Assembly (NCBI GenBank): GCA_037176705.1
Contig: CM073887.1
Coordinates: 61,465,001-61,529,000 of the forward strand
Direction: 5' to 3'
Source: Molossus alvarezi
Lineage: Eukaryota > Chordata > Mammalia > Chiroptera > Molossidae
Length of the DNA stretch: 64,000 nucleotides
Both the position numbers and the translations under genes were made by a program. The notes under the pieces are model-generated. The model saw nothing but the letters and a program-made list of their open reading frames with translations. It was not told the origin of the DNA and searched no databases. Shown piece by piece: positions 40,960-52,439 of this stretch; the stretch's first letter is position 1, and each line of letters begins with the position of its first letter.

Positions 40960-41125
40960 CGGACAAAATCACAGTGACCTGGGGACAGTGAATAACCTCT
41001 CTGTGCCTCAATTTCCTCATATATAAAGTTTTTATTGCATCCCATAGTGTGGTTGTGCAGGTTAAATGAACGGGGACCTGTGATGAGTTGAGCACAGCGC
41101 CACACACATACTGGTGTTCAGTGTA
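40960..41125 (+). repeat. MIR SINE
   Basis: CTCTCTGTGCCTCAATTTCC then TGGTTGTGCAGGTTAAATGA. Confidence 0.8.
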
Positions 41126-41171
41126 TGGGGCCGGGGGGCAGATCTAATGAGAGTTGTTAAAAACAGTAGCA

Positions 41172-41377
41172 AGCCCAGCTGGTGTGGCTCAGTGGTTGAG
41201 TGTCAACCCATGCACCCAGAGGTCTCCGGTTCAATTTCCAGTCAGGGCACATGCTCAGGTTGTGGGCCCAATCCCCAGTCGGGGGCACGTAGGAGGCCGC
41301 CAATCAATGTTCTCTCTCATCAATGTTTCCATCTCTCTCTCCCTCTCTCTCTCAAAATCAATAAAGAAAAAAAAAAC
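41172..41377 (+). mobile_element. Bat tRNA-related SINE, type B
   Basis: CCAGCTGGTGTGGCTCAGTG head; TCAATAAAGAAAAAAAAAA tail; ACAGTAGC on both sides is the target duplication. Confidence 0.92.
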
Positions 41378-41434
41378 AGTAGCGAGATTCTTGGTTTCTG
41401 TGGAACTTGGTCTGGTGGCTCCTAGGATCCTCAA

Positions 41435-41582
41435 AAGCAGCAGTGTCTAATGAAATCTCTCTCTGTGCTGTCCTACATGACAGCTGCCAGCCCCGTGTAG
41501 TTACTGAGCCCTGGAAGCAAGGCTGGTGCAACTGAGGAGCCAGGAGCTTCGCTGTATGTAACGTTACTTGGTTGAAAAGATT
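41435..41582 (+). repeat. MER-type hAT relic, left part
   Basis: AGCAGTGTCTAATGAAATCT, GCTGTCCTACATGACAGCTG, GTGTAGTTACTGAGCCCTGG, GCAACTGAGGAGCCAGGAGC. Resumes at 41795-41860 (CTACTTGAGGCTAGTGGTTC). Confidence 0.5.
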
Positions 41583-41794
41583 ACAGCCCTGGCCAGTGTG
41601 GCTCACTTGGTTAGAGCATTGTCGGATGAAGTGAAGGGTCATAGGTACGATTCCTGGTCAAGGCACATACCCAGGTTGTGGGTTCGGGGCATGTAAGGGA
41701 AGCAACCAGTTGATATTTCTCTCTCTCTCCCTCTCTTTTTTGAAGCAATGAAAAACATATCCTTGGGTGAGAATTAAAAATTTTAAAAAATTAA
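41583..41794 (+). mobile_element. Bat tRNA-related SINE, type A, inside hAT relic
   Basis: AGCCCTGGCCAGTGTGGCTC head, ATCCTTGGGTGAGAATTAAA tail. Confidence 0.88.
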
Positions 41795-41908
41795 GTTGCT
41801 ACTTGAGGCTAGTGGTTCCTATGTCAGTCAGCATAGCTCTAAAGGATTTAGAGATGCTCAGAGTCTAGATCATAGTCAGAAACTAAGAAATGAGAGAAGT
41901 TTAAGGCT

Positions 41909-42141
41909 TTTACTTTTTTTTTTTTTTGTATTATCTTCAAGTGGAGAGAGAGAGAGAGACAGGGAGAGAGAAAGAAACATTGATGTAAGAGAGAGACACA
42001 TTGACTGGTTGCCTCCTGCACGACCCCAACCAGGGCCTGGGACGAACTGCAACCGAGGTACGTGCCCTTGGCTGGAACTGAACCCAGGACTCATTGGTCC
42101 GAGGGCCGATGCTCTACCACTGAGCCAAACCAGCCAGGGCA
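41909..42141 (-). mobile_element. Bat tRNA-related SINE, type A
   Basis: T12 run at left, GAGCCAAACCAGCCAGGGCA at right; AAGGCTTTT(A/C)C on both sides is the target duplication. Confidence 0.92.
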
Positions 42142-42298
42142 AGGCTTTTCCTTTTTGGGATGTCAGCCTAGCATACCCCCTGACAAACTGGGTTTCCTCA
42201 GGGGCTATACTGGCCACTGAAGTTTCTCAGGAGCCCCAGTATCACCCAGCACAGGGTAGTGGTTAGAAATGTTTGTTGAATCAAATTTTTTTTTTATG

Positions 42299-42530
42299 TG
42301 GACTCCTATTCATGCTTTAAAACCCCAACACCCATGCTCCTCTCCTTCAGTCCAAGGTCCCCCAGTTCTTGTTCTTCCATTTGCTCCAGCCCTGACCCTG
42401 CAGGACCAGGGTAGGTATCTATCCAGCTCTGTTCCTCTGGGAGCAGGCCCAGGGCTGAATCATCTCACAGACCCTGGTATTGTCCTGGCCACGTGGGCAC
42501 ATGGTAAGTGCTGAATGAAGTCAAGGGACT
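42299..42530 (+). repeat. L2 3' region fragment
   Basis: GGACTCCTATTCATGCTTTA, CTCTGGGAGCAGGCCCAGGG, ACATGGTAAGTGCTGAATGA. Confidence 0.6.
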
Positions 42531-43184
42531 GGGGCCTAGATGATAATGGATCAAGTTAAACTCACTTTCAGGAATAGGTAAACTGAGGTTCAGCAATGGC
42601 AAGACTTGTCCAAGGTCCTTGCTTGGTCCTTTCCCGGTAAGGTCCAGGGAGTTTTCCCATCCTGTTCTCACCAGCCCTGTCCCTGTCGCCACCGTACCTC
42701 CTGGGCTCCCAGCTGCTGCTGAGCTGCCTTCGGAGTCATGAATTATGAATGGGGCCAGCAAGCTCCAGTGACAAGCCCAGCCTCGAGGACATGCCAAGGA
42801 CACCAAGTGTCCCTCTGTTGTCAGGTGGCTTGGCCCACCCCCTCTTCGGGGAGTTCTGGGGTACCCAAGCAAGACTCCATCTAGGCTTTCTGTCTTGTTT
42901 TGCAGATGGGAAAACTGAGGCACAGAGCTGGACAGTGACTTAGATACCAGGTGAACACTGGCTTTCAGGGGGCAGAGTTGGGACTCATGGGGGCACCATT
43001 GCCAGCTGGGTCACCATGGTGAGAGGTGAGCTCTCTGTTCCAGGAGTGTGAATGAGATGGGGACTCTTGTAGAGGATTCAGGAGACCCCAAGAAACCCAA
43101 ACACCCGTGTGGCCAATCACAGCCCCAGTGTCTGTTTCTCACTGGACCCTTTTCCCACAGGAGCTGCCTAGTGTGGAGCTGAGT

Positions 43185-43310
43185 GCTCAGGTCTGGACTC
43201 AGCTGGCCCAGGGTGCAGATCTGCTATCAATTCCTGACTGTGTGACCTTGGCAAGTGGTTTCCTCCAGGCAGGGGGTGGTGCTGTTTCCCCATCTATAAA
43301 ATGGCCAAGA
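43185..43310 (+). repeat. MIR fragment
   Basis: GACTGTGTGACCTTGGCAAG, CCCCATCTATAAAATGGCCA. Confidence 0.7.
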
Positions 43311-43354
43311 TCTTTACTGCCCAGGCCAGGGCTCATCTAGTAGCCTCCCCAACA

Positions 43355-43575
43355 GTGAACTCCTGTTTGTGCTTAAGAACCCCAATTCCCTTGTCTCTTC
43401 CTCTAGTCTAGGCTGCCCTAGCCACTATCCCTTCATCTAACCCCATAGGACTTAGAGTGTCTGTATCCAGCTTTGTCCTCCTAGACTGGGGGCTACTTGG
43501 AGGCGAGGCCTAAGACTGAATCATCTTAGGAGCCCTGGCATGCTCCCAGCCTTGGGACTTTTGGTTCCTCCATTG
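43355..43575 (+). repeat. L2 3' region fragment, second copy
   Basis: GAACTCCTGTTTGTGCTTAA and the order through GAGCCCTGGCATGCTCCCAG run parallel to the piece at 42299-42530. Confidence 0.6.
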
Positions 43576-43598
43576 TCTTCTCTCTCTCTCCTCCACAG

Positions 43599-43749
43599 GG
43601 AGGACAGTTGGAATTTCCCCGCCTCAGACCCAAGACAGCCATGACTTTGCAGCTCAAACTTGCCTTTCCTTCAGACAGGCACTAGACAGGAGCCTGCAGG
43701 GATCTCCACAGAGGCCATCAGGATGTCATATTTTGGGGAGCATTTTTGG
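43599..43749 (+). CDS. FCHO1: FCHO1 start-codon exon (coding exon 1; CDS 43723-43749)
   Basis: Acceptor CTCTCTCCTCCACAG at 43598; 124 nt of 5' UTR; ATG at 43723 encodes MSYFGEHFW, the exact family N-terminus; donor GTAAGTAAG. The next exon lies 4.8 kb away. Confidence 0.92.
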
Positions 43750-46700
43750 GTAAGTAAGACCTGCTCTTATTTTGGTAGGTATTCTTGAAAGGTCTTTTAT
43801 GGAGGTGGGGGTGGGGATAGCAGCTTGCGGGCAGAATCTTGGGCAAGTGGAGAGTCTGTAGGAAATAGAAGTTAAAGTGGGAAGAGTCAGGCTGGGTTCA
43901 AATCTATACCCCACAGACCAAATGGGCCTTTGTGACCTTGGGCAAGTCACAACTTGAAAAACAGAGACTGAGGCTCAGAGTAGGATTTTTTTACCTGAGT
44001 TTGCCCAATGAGATAGTGCAGGTTCAGGGCTCAAATCCAGGGGCAGACTGAACTTTCAGGATCCAGGGTCATCCCAGCCAGAGGAATTCCATGTCTGCCC
44101 ATCCTGAAGAATTGGGGGTGTGGGAGGGGGGGGTTCATGGCTTGACCCCTAAGGGCCACCTCACCCATTTGTCCTCTGGGCTAGGAACCACATACTGTGA
44201 CCTAAGGGGGCCAAGTGAGATGCACTTGTTTTTTTTTAATCCTCTCTCAAGGATATTTTCTCAAATATCTTCAGATAGAGTGGGAGGCGGGGAGAGAGAG
44301 GGAGAGAGAGAGGGAGAAAGAGAGAAAAACATTAATGTGAGAGGGAGACATAGATTGGTTGCCTCCCGCATGACCCCAACCAGGGTCGGGGACGAACTGC
44401 AATGGAGGTACATACCCTTGACTGGAATTGAACCCGTGACTCCTTGGTCCACGGGCTGACAATCCCGCTGAGCCAAACCAGCCAGGGCAAGATGTTTTTA
44501 TTCATTCATTCACACTCTCCTTCCCAGCCACCAACTTCCCACACCAAGCCAACTCTGGGGGATACTGCCCCCCAAGAGGCTCCATCCTAGCTCTGACTTC
44601 AAGGAGCCCCCAATCTGGGGAAAACAGAGCCAGCCAGTCTCCTCCAACCCTGCAGTACCTTGGAGGCACCCAGAGGAGGAGCCAGGACACAGAGCTGTGT
44701 TTGCTGTGAGCTTTGAAGGCTGAGACTTTCTAGGATGTCAGCAAAGCATTCCAGGCACAGGGAACAGCCTGAATAAAAGCCCAGAGGTGTGACACTGGCT
44801 GGCTTGTGGAGGGCACAGGACTCCTCCTGCAGGGTCAGGCTAATGGGGAGCCACAGAGGGTGTGTGAACCAGGGCAGAAAGCCCCTTCCCCAGTTGCAGG
44901 CCCTGAGCTAGCAGAGAGGAAGCCAGTTGCTAGACAACTGGTTGCCCCTAGCAACAGGCCCTGCTCCCTTCCTTTCTCCCTCCCCAGCTGGGGCTCCTCT
45001 TACTGGCCTTGCTTTCTTAAAGGGGCCACACCCCCTTGCCATCTGTGTGGACCTGACCTCCACCCCTTCCCAAGGGTCAGAGTCTCTAGATTTGCCTCTG
45101 AATGACTGTGTGACCCTAGTGAGGGGCTGCCTCTCTCTGAGCCCCTATTCGCAATTCTGCATAACGAGGTTGACTGGTTGAAGATCAGTTATTTTGCCCA
45201 TGTGTTGGAACACTGACAGCAGCACCTACATTTATTTAAAATTCTTCTTAATTGCATGAAGCATCAAGCTCCCTGTAGAAAATTCAGATCAGCAAAGAGA
45301 AAATAGAATCCACCCCCGACCCATCCCCCTACCACCAAAATACCGTCTGGAGCGCAGTGAATAGGAACTCTGAGTTTGGGGATTTGAATGGGCTCTGCTG
45401 GGAGTCCTTGGGCCGGTGACTGCATCTGAAAGCCTCAGTTTCCCCATCTGGGAAAGGGGGATGAAATTCCTGCCTCCTGGGGGCCCAGGAAATACCTCTG
45501 GAATGTCTGTTTCTTTTCATCAATTGTTTGTATTGTTGGCTTTTTGCTGGGTGACACTGGGGCTCTGACTGGCCTGAAGGAGGTCCCAGTCATGGGAGAT
45601 CAAGTCAGACAGGGATGCTCTAGTCCTGTTGGGCCAAAGCAGGGCTGGAGGCATAGAGAGCACTAGGTACCATGGGGGAGTGTGAGCAGGAGAAGAACAT
45701 GATCAAGCTGTGTTAGAAATATCCCTCTGAGGCTGGTGGGGGGCAACACTGACGTCCAGAGGTTCTGATGGGAGAGACAAGTTTGAGACAGCCCCTCCTT
45801 TGACCCTCAGCTGCCAGCTCAACCTGAGGGAGGCAGAGACTGCTGGGGGCTTTGCCAGGTCTGGGAAATGGGCCAGCAGTTGGCTCTGAGTCTGCCCCAG
45901 ATGTTGGCCTGGTCAGTGGTGCCTGGCGTAGCCTTCCTCGGGGATCCCCTGGCCGAGGCTGGCGGGGCTGCTGGGGCTGTTTGCAGAGCACTCACCACTA
46001 TGTAGGGAGCCCTGTGTCCAACACTGTATTAGCCTCATGTCACCAAAACCCTTGGCAGGTGGGTGCTATATTGTCCCCATTTGTCAGATGAGGACACTGA
46101 GATCCAGAGAGATGCAGTCACTGGCCCAAAGTGACTCTGTGCATAAAAGGAGGATTTGATTCTTGACTCTTGAAAGTACAATTGTAGACATAGAAAGAGG
46201 AAACACATTCCTGGTAACGGAGGGATCAATAGTGAACATTCAGGGAATGGGAGTCTGAAGAGGATCTGAGAAGGTTCTTTTTTTTTAATCCTCACCCGAG
46301 GACACTTTTTCATTTTTTGTTCAGATAGAGTGGGAGGGAAAGAGAGGAAGAAAGAGAGAGAGAAACATCGATGTGAAAGGGACACATCAAGTGGCTGCCT
46401 CCCGCACGACCCAACCAGGGCTGGGGACAAACTGCAACCAAGGTACATGCCCTTAGCGAGAACCGAACCCGGGTCTTTCTGGACCGCAGGCCGACGCTCT
46501 AACCGCTGAGCCAAACTGGCCAGGGCTGAGAAGGTTCTTGAGCAGGTAGGTCTGGCAATGATCCCTGAGAGGTGGAAAGATTTGAATGGTGGAAAGAGAT
46601 GTAGGCCGGTAATCCGCGTGGCGGAACAGTGCAGTGGCGGGAAGGTGTAGCATGTTCTTGCTCTGTTTGCTGTTTTTAGGGCGAGGCTAAGAGGAAGCTG

Positions 46701-49700
46701 AGAGAGATGAAGTTGGAAAGGTAATTCCAGACTAAAGGCTTTGGGCTTCAGCAGCTGGTGGGCAATAGGGAGCCATCGATGATTCTAGAGTGAGGAGTAA
46801 CTGTTTGAAATTTGAGGTTGAGCCAGTCCTGGGTATGCTCCAGTCTTGGCTTCAGTTTCTCCATTTGTGCAGTATGAGGGATCATTTGGTAGTGACTTCT
46901 GGCTTTAGCCCTCAAGCTTCCAGATAACTGGAAAGGTGAACCTCACATATTGGAGGAGGACTGAGGAAACCATTTACGAAGGACCTGCCAAGTGCTGCCA
47001 AAGGGGTTGCTTCAGTGATTGGTGTTGACAGTGAAATAACATCAGATCCCTCCATGAGCCTCTTCTTTCAGTCTAAATCACAAGACCCCATTTTGTGCTA
47101 AAATGTCTCCCCTTGAACCCCAGCTGACCTCCCATTTTAATGAACAGCTAGTGTTCAGACATGATGTTCTTACATGTGACAGAGTCTGGCGACATTAAAA
47201 CATAGCTGTTGCTTTATTTTTATTCCTGTTCCCTTCATTATGGCATGGGGTCCTGGTTTTCCACTTAGAATAGTGGTAAAAGTTGCCCTTTTAAATAAAT
47301 GTGTTTGGAAAAGAAACAGTAGCAAACTTAAAGCAAAACATTATCTAATGCCACGGATTAACAGAAACTAGGGTTGCCTTGGGGCACTGGTGGACCCTGA
47401 TCATCTTGGTGTTTATTCACTCTAATATGATGACTACCTGCCCCCCTCTTTTTTTTTTTTAAATCCTCACCCGAGGACATTTTCCCACTTTTTGTTCAGA
47501 TAGAGTGGGAGGGAGAGAGAGACAGAAACATCGATGTGAAAGGGACACCCACACGACCCAACCAGGGCTGGGGACAAACTGCAACCGAGGTACGTGCCCT
47601 TAGCGGGAACTGAACCCAGGTCTCTAGGGACCACAGGCCGACGCTCTAACCACTCAGCCAAACCGGCCAGGGCTCCCTGCCCCTATCTTAATGCGTGTCC
47701 ACTAAAGAGGGACAATGACTTGCCTGGACCACACAGTACAGCCCTGGCCTCCCCCACCATGGCGTCCCCAGAACTTAGATGAAAGAGGTTTTGTTCAATG
47801 CACCAGCAGGCACCAGGGTAGAAGCTCTGTTCCCACCAGTACTGGGGAACAGCAGAATCACTCGTTTGTTCATTTATTTAACAAATTCAAATGCTCTTTC
47901 TGTGCCCTGCCCTGAACTGGATATTGCTAGGTCCTGAGAGAGGTGTCAGATCCAGATGTTGCTCTGGGGGCTCAGACGAGGAGTTTCCACGTTAAAGAGA
48001 ACAGAAAATCAACAGTGACTTACACAACAGTGATCATGTTACTTCACAAAATTGAAATGTTATGGGGTAAAGCGGCTTTCAGGGTTGGTTTGATCCAGCA
48101 ACTTGACTCAATATGCTTGTTATTCGGACTCTCTTAGGTTCAGCTTCTTTCCAAAGTTCATGGTTTCCACTTGGCTTCCAATATCTTCTGTGCCCACATA
48201 ATTCTTCATTTATGGGAAAATGCAGACAGAGAAAAACAGGGGAGAAGAGACCAATAGAGGCAGCGACTCAGAAAAAGAGAGATGGAGAAACAAAGACAGA
48301 AAGATAGAAACAGAGAGGCAACTAGTGAATGAGAATGTATCTCACGGGACAAAAATCCCAGGCTTCTCTCTGATTAGGCTAATTTAAGGCCCATGAGCCA
48401 ATCCTTGGGTGGAGGTCCAGGGGTGGTGGTGAACCAATCCCTACAGCCAAGGGGATGGACTTCTGCTGGTTGGGTCCTTTGTTTACGCCCCTGTTGCTAG
48501 ATAACACTATGTCTTTACGCATCCTTTTCTCAGTCTCCACCTCCATTCTTTGCAGGGCGAGAAAAACCATGGTTTTGAGGTTCTGTACCACAATATGAAG
48601 CAGGGACCCATCTCCACCAAGGAGCTGGCGGATTTCATCCGGGAGAGGTGAGTTTCCCACACTCCACCTGCCACGTGGCCATGCCCTACTGTCCACCCAG
48701 TGCCCCATTGCCTATCTCGTGGCCTCGCCCATCTCACCTCACAGCCACACCATGCCCTGTGGGCTCCAGGAACCAAACCTGCTTGAAGACCTTCAAAACC
48801 AGTGTTCTCAGCACTCTCAGCCCCATGATGCCCTGCAAACAACATTCCCCAGGCTTCTAATGCCTCCTGAAAAGACCATAGTATGACCTACTTAAAGGGG
48901 AATTTCGAAAACTCAATCTTGTGCCCTAAGTGTGATAAAACAAAACACGTGATAAAATAATCTCCATTTCAGTATGTAAGTGTTCTGATGGTAGTATCCC
49001 AGACACTAAATCATGTTTAGTAAAATCACGTTGCATAGCAACCTTCTGCTACCCGGTCACTCAGCCTAATGCCTGCTAAATCCAGGCAGAGAGTTCAAAG
49101 GATTATAACCAGGTTTGTCTCTTCATGGCTATCTAAGACATATAGGACAGAGGCTACTCTTTGTTTTGTGGGTCTTCCACCCCTGTGGTACTCCATGGAT
49201 GCCTCTATCATATAATGCCCCCCTGGGTAATTGGTTTTAACTGGCCCCATTGCTGCCTCAGGCAAAATTAGCATTCTGTTAGTCCAGATGAAAATGTGAG
49301 TGGATATTAGGTATGCATTTAGCAGTGTCTATCCAGAGGGAAAAGGGAAATATGAGTTTATCTCCTGCAATTAAATGTGACAAACCATATAAAGCATTTA
49401 TAGTATGTGCTCAAAATTTTTTTTTTACCTGCTGCTGCTACTGTTGCTGTTGTTAGTAAAATGTATTATTTAAGGATAAAAACCTCTCTCGTGAATTTCC
49501 TGATACTGTCCTCACTATATGCTACTGCTTTGATGTTACAATGGGGAAACTGAGGCCTGGGGTTGGGGGTGGAGCAGCGTATCTCCCATGGGTGCCCAGA
49601 ACTTTCCCTAGCTTTTCCCTGTCCTCCTACCCAGGGCCACTATTGAGGAGACCTACTCGAAAGCGATGGCAAAACTTTCCAAGCTGGCCAGCAATGGGAC

Positions 49701-52391
49701 CCCCGTGGGGTGAGTGGGCCATGGATGGGGTAGAGGTGCCCAAGGCTGTGAGGTCCTGGGGTGATCAGGAGCCTTCCCTTGAGTGGACATCTTTTCACAG
49801 ATGTGACATGTAGGATAGGGAGTCATCCTCCCACTTATGGGGCTAAATGAACAGAGGAAGGTATATCATTCGTTCACTTGCTATCTCATTTACTCCTTTA
49901 ACAAATATTTACTGCGTACCTACTGTGTGCAGGCACTGTTTTAGGCACTAGGGACCCAGTGGCCATCAAGAGAGATAAAATCCTCAATTACCTTCATGCT
50001 ATGTTCATGCCATGTACATCTAGGATGTGTGACAAGGCAAATGTTAACTACAAACATGAACAAAGTCCTTTCCTGGGGCTAAAAGTGCAAGGAAGATAAT
50101 GAAATAGGAGCGTGAGAGGTCGGGCACCTCCTCGGGGGTGGGCTCTGGTTCTATGAGCTTAGACCTGAATGATGGGAAGGAGTCAGCTCTGGGAGAGTCT
50201 GGGGGACAGAGACCCAGGCAGGCAGCTCGACCAGTATAAAGGCCCTGAAGCAGCCACACACTATGTATGTTCAAGGAAAAGCAAAGATGCTGGCGTGGCT
50301 GCAGGGCCTGGGTGAGGTGGAGATGAGATGGGGGTGGGACCCAGGGGCCTGAAGCACAAGTGACTTTGAAAGAAGGATGTGATGTGGTCCCATTGCATTT
50401 GCAAAGTTCCCTGTGGCTGCTGTGGAACAGAAGTTCTGTGGGGCAGAAATGGAGGCAGCAGGGAGGGACGGCGGGGGGAAGCCCGAGCAGGGGTTCTGTT
50501 GAGGTGGGTAGGCCCCACGAACTTGGTGCGGGCTGGTTGGATCTTAACTGCCTTTGGGTATCAGGTGGGGCCTGGAGTCTAGAGTGAGGACTCAGGGGTC
50601 TCAGGGCCTGAATTTAAATCCCAGCTCTGATGGTCATTTGCTGAGGGGCCTTGCATGAGTTATAGAGCTTCCTATTCCTCAGTTCCCCATCTGTCCTAAG
50701 CCTGTCTTCTATGGTTGCAGTGGGGATTAAATGAGTTAATATGTGTTGATGCTCAGCAGGGCCTGGCACACAGTAGGTGCCTGAGTCAATCAATGCCAGT
50801 TGTGCTATCTGAGGGGACCCAGAAGGGTTGGGCCTGCTGGGCCCTGGGTGTGACCCTGCTTATCTCCAGGACCTTTGCCCCACTCTGGGAAGTCTTCCGT
50901 GTCTCCTCGGACAAGCTGGCGCTCTGCCACCTGGAGCTAACTCGGAAGCTGCAGGACCTCATCAAGGATGTGCTCCGTTACAGCGAGGAGCAGCTCAAGA
51001 TGCACAAGAAGGTGTGTGCCCGGTAGGCGCTGCCTGGCAGGGTGGGCGGGGGACACCCACGGCTGAAAGCAGCCCAGGCCTTCCGGGGCCTTCAAACCTC
51101 CGGCCCCTGGCTTGTGCCTCTGAGAATTCTGGTAATTCTGAAACATCAAACCCAGGACCCCACAGACCAGGGAACTGTCAGATATTTCAGACTCTCAAAA
51201 TCCTGGACCAGGTCTAGACCACGACCTATTTCTATACAGCCCACGAGCTCAGAATGGTTATTACATTTTTAAATGGTGGGTGGTGGAGGGAATCAAAAGA
51301 ATATTTTGTGAAACGTGAAAATGATATGACACCCAGGTTTCCGTGCCAGTAAATAAAGTTTTATTGGCACAAAGCCATGTCCATTTGTGTACAATAGTGT
51401 GTGTGACTTTTTTCGAGTTGAGTGTCCATGACAAGCAAACCCATTTACTGTCTGTCCTTTTACAGAAAATGCTTGCTAACCCCTGATCTAGATGGTTAGA
51501 AGCTACAGACATTATTATTTGTCATTTCTAGACGCTTTTAAACCTAGAATCTTGAAAGATTCAAGCCTTAGACTCTCGGGATATCAAAATAGCAGCAGCT
51601 TATAATTCTAGAGTCATAAGGTGCTTGGCATTTACAGTTTTTAACCCCCATTAACAAGGGGTATTGCCCCACTGGTGTGGCTCAGTGGTTGAGCGTTGAC
51701 CCATGCACCAAGAGGTCACCGTTCGATTCCTGACCAGGGCACAGGCCCAGGTTATGGGCCTGATCCCCAGTGGGGGGCATGCAAGAGGCAGCTAGTCAAT
51801 GTTCTCGCTCATCAATGTTTCTATCTCTCTCCCTCTCTCTCTAAAATCAATAAAAGAAAAATAAATAAATAAATAAATAAATAAATAAATGAATGAATGA
51901 ATGAATGGGTGTTGAGCCCTGGCTGGTGTGGCTCAGTTGGTTGGGCATAATCCTCTGCATGGAAAGGTTGCTGGTTCAATTCCTGGTCAAGACATATTTG
52001 GGCTCAATCCCCCATAGGGGGTGTGCAGGAGGAAGCCAATCTATATTCTGCTCTCACATCGATGTTTCTCTCTCTCCCCCTCTCCCTTCCTCTCTCTCTC
52101 AAAATAAAATTTCTAAAAATTCTTTTTTAAAAGGGGGAGTTGGTAGTAGTACTTAATATTGAACACTTACAAATAGTTAAGATAGTAAATCTTATGTTTT
52201 CTGTATTTTACTACAATTTTTTTAGAAATTGGGGACAGCTCTGGCTGGTTTAGTCCAGCGGCCCTTTGACCAAAGCGTCTTGGGTTAGATTCCCAGTCAA
52301 GGGCACGTACCTGGGTTGCAAGTTCCACCCCCGGCCCTGGTCATGGTCATGTAGGAGGCAACCAATCAATGTGTCTCTCTCACATTGATGT

Positions 52392-52439
<48 letters not shown>

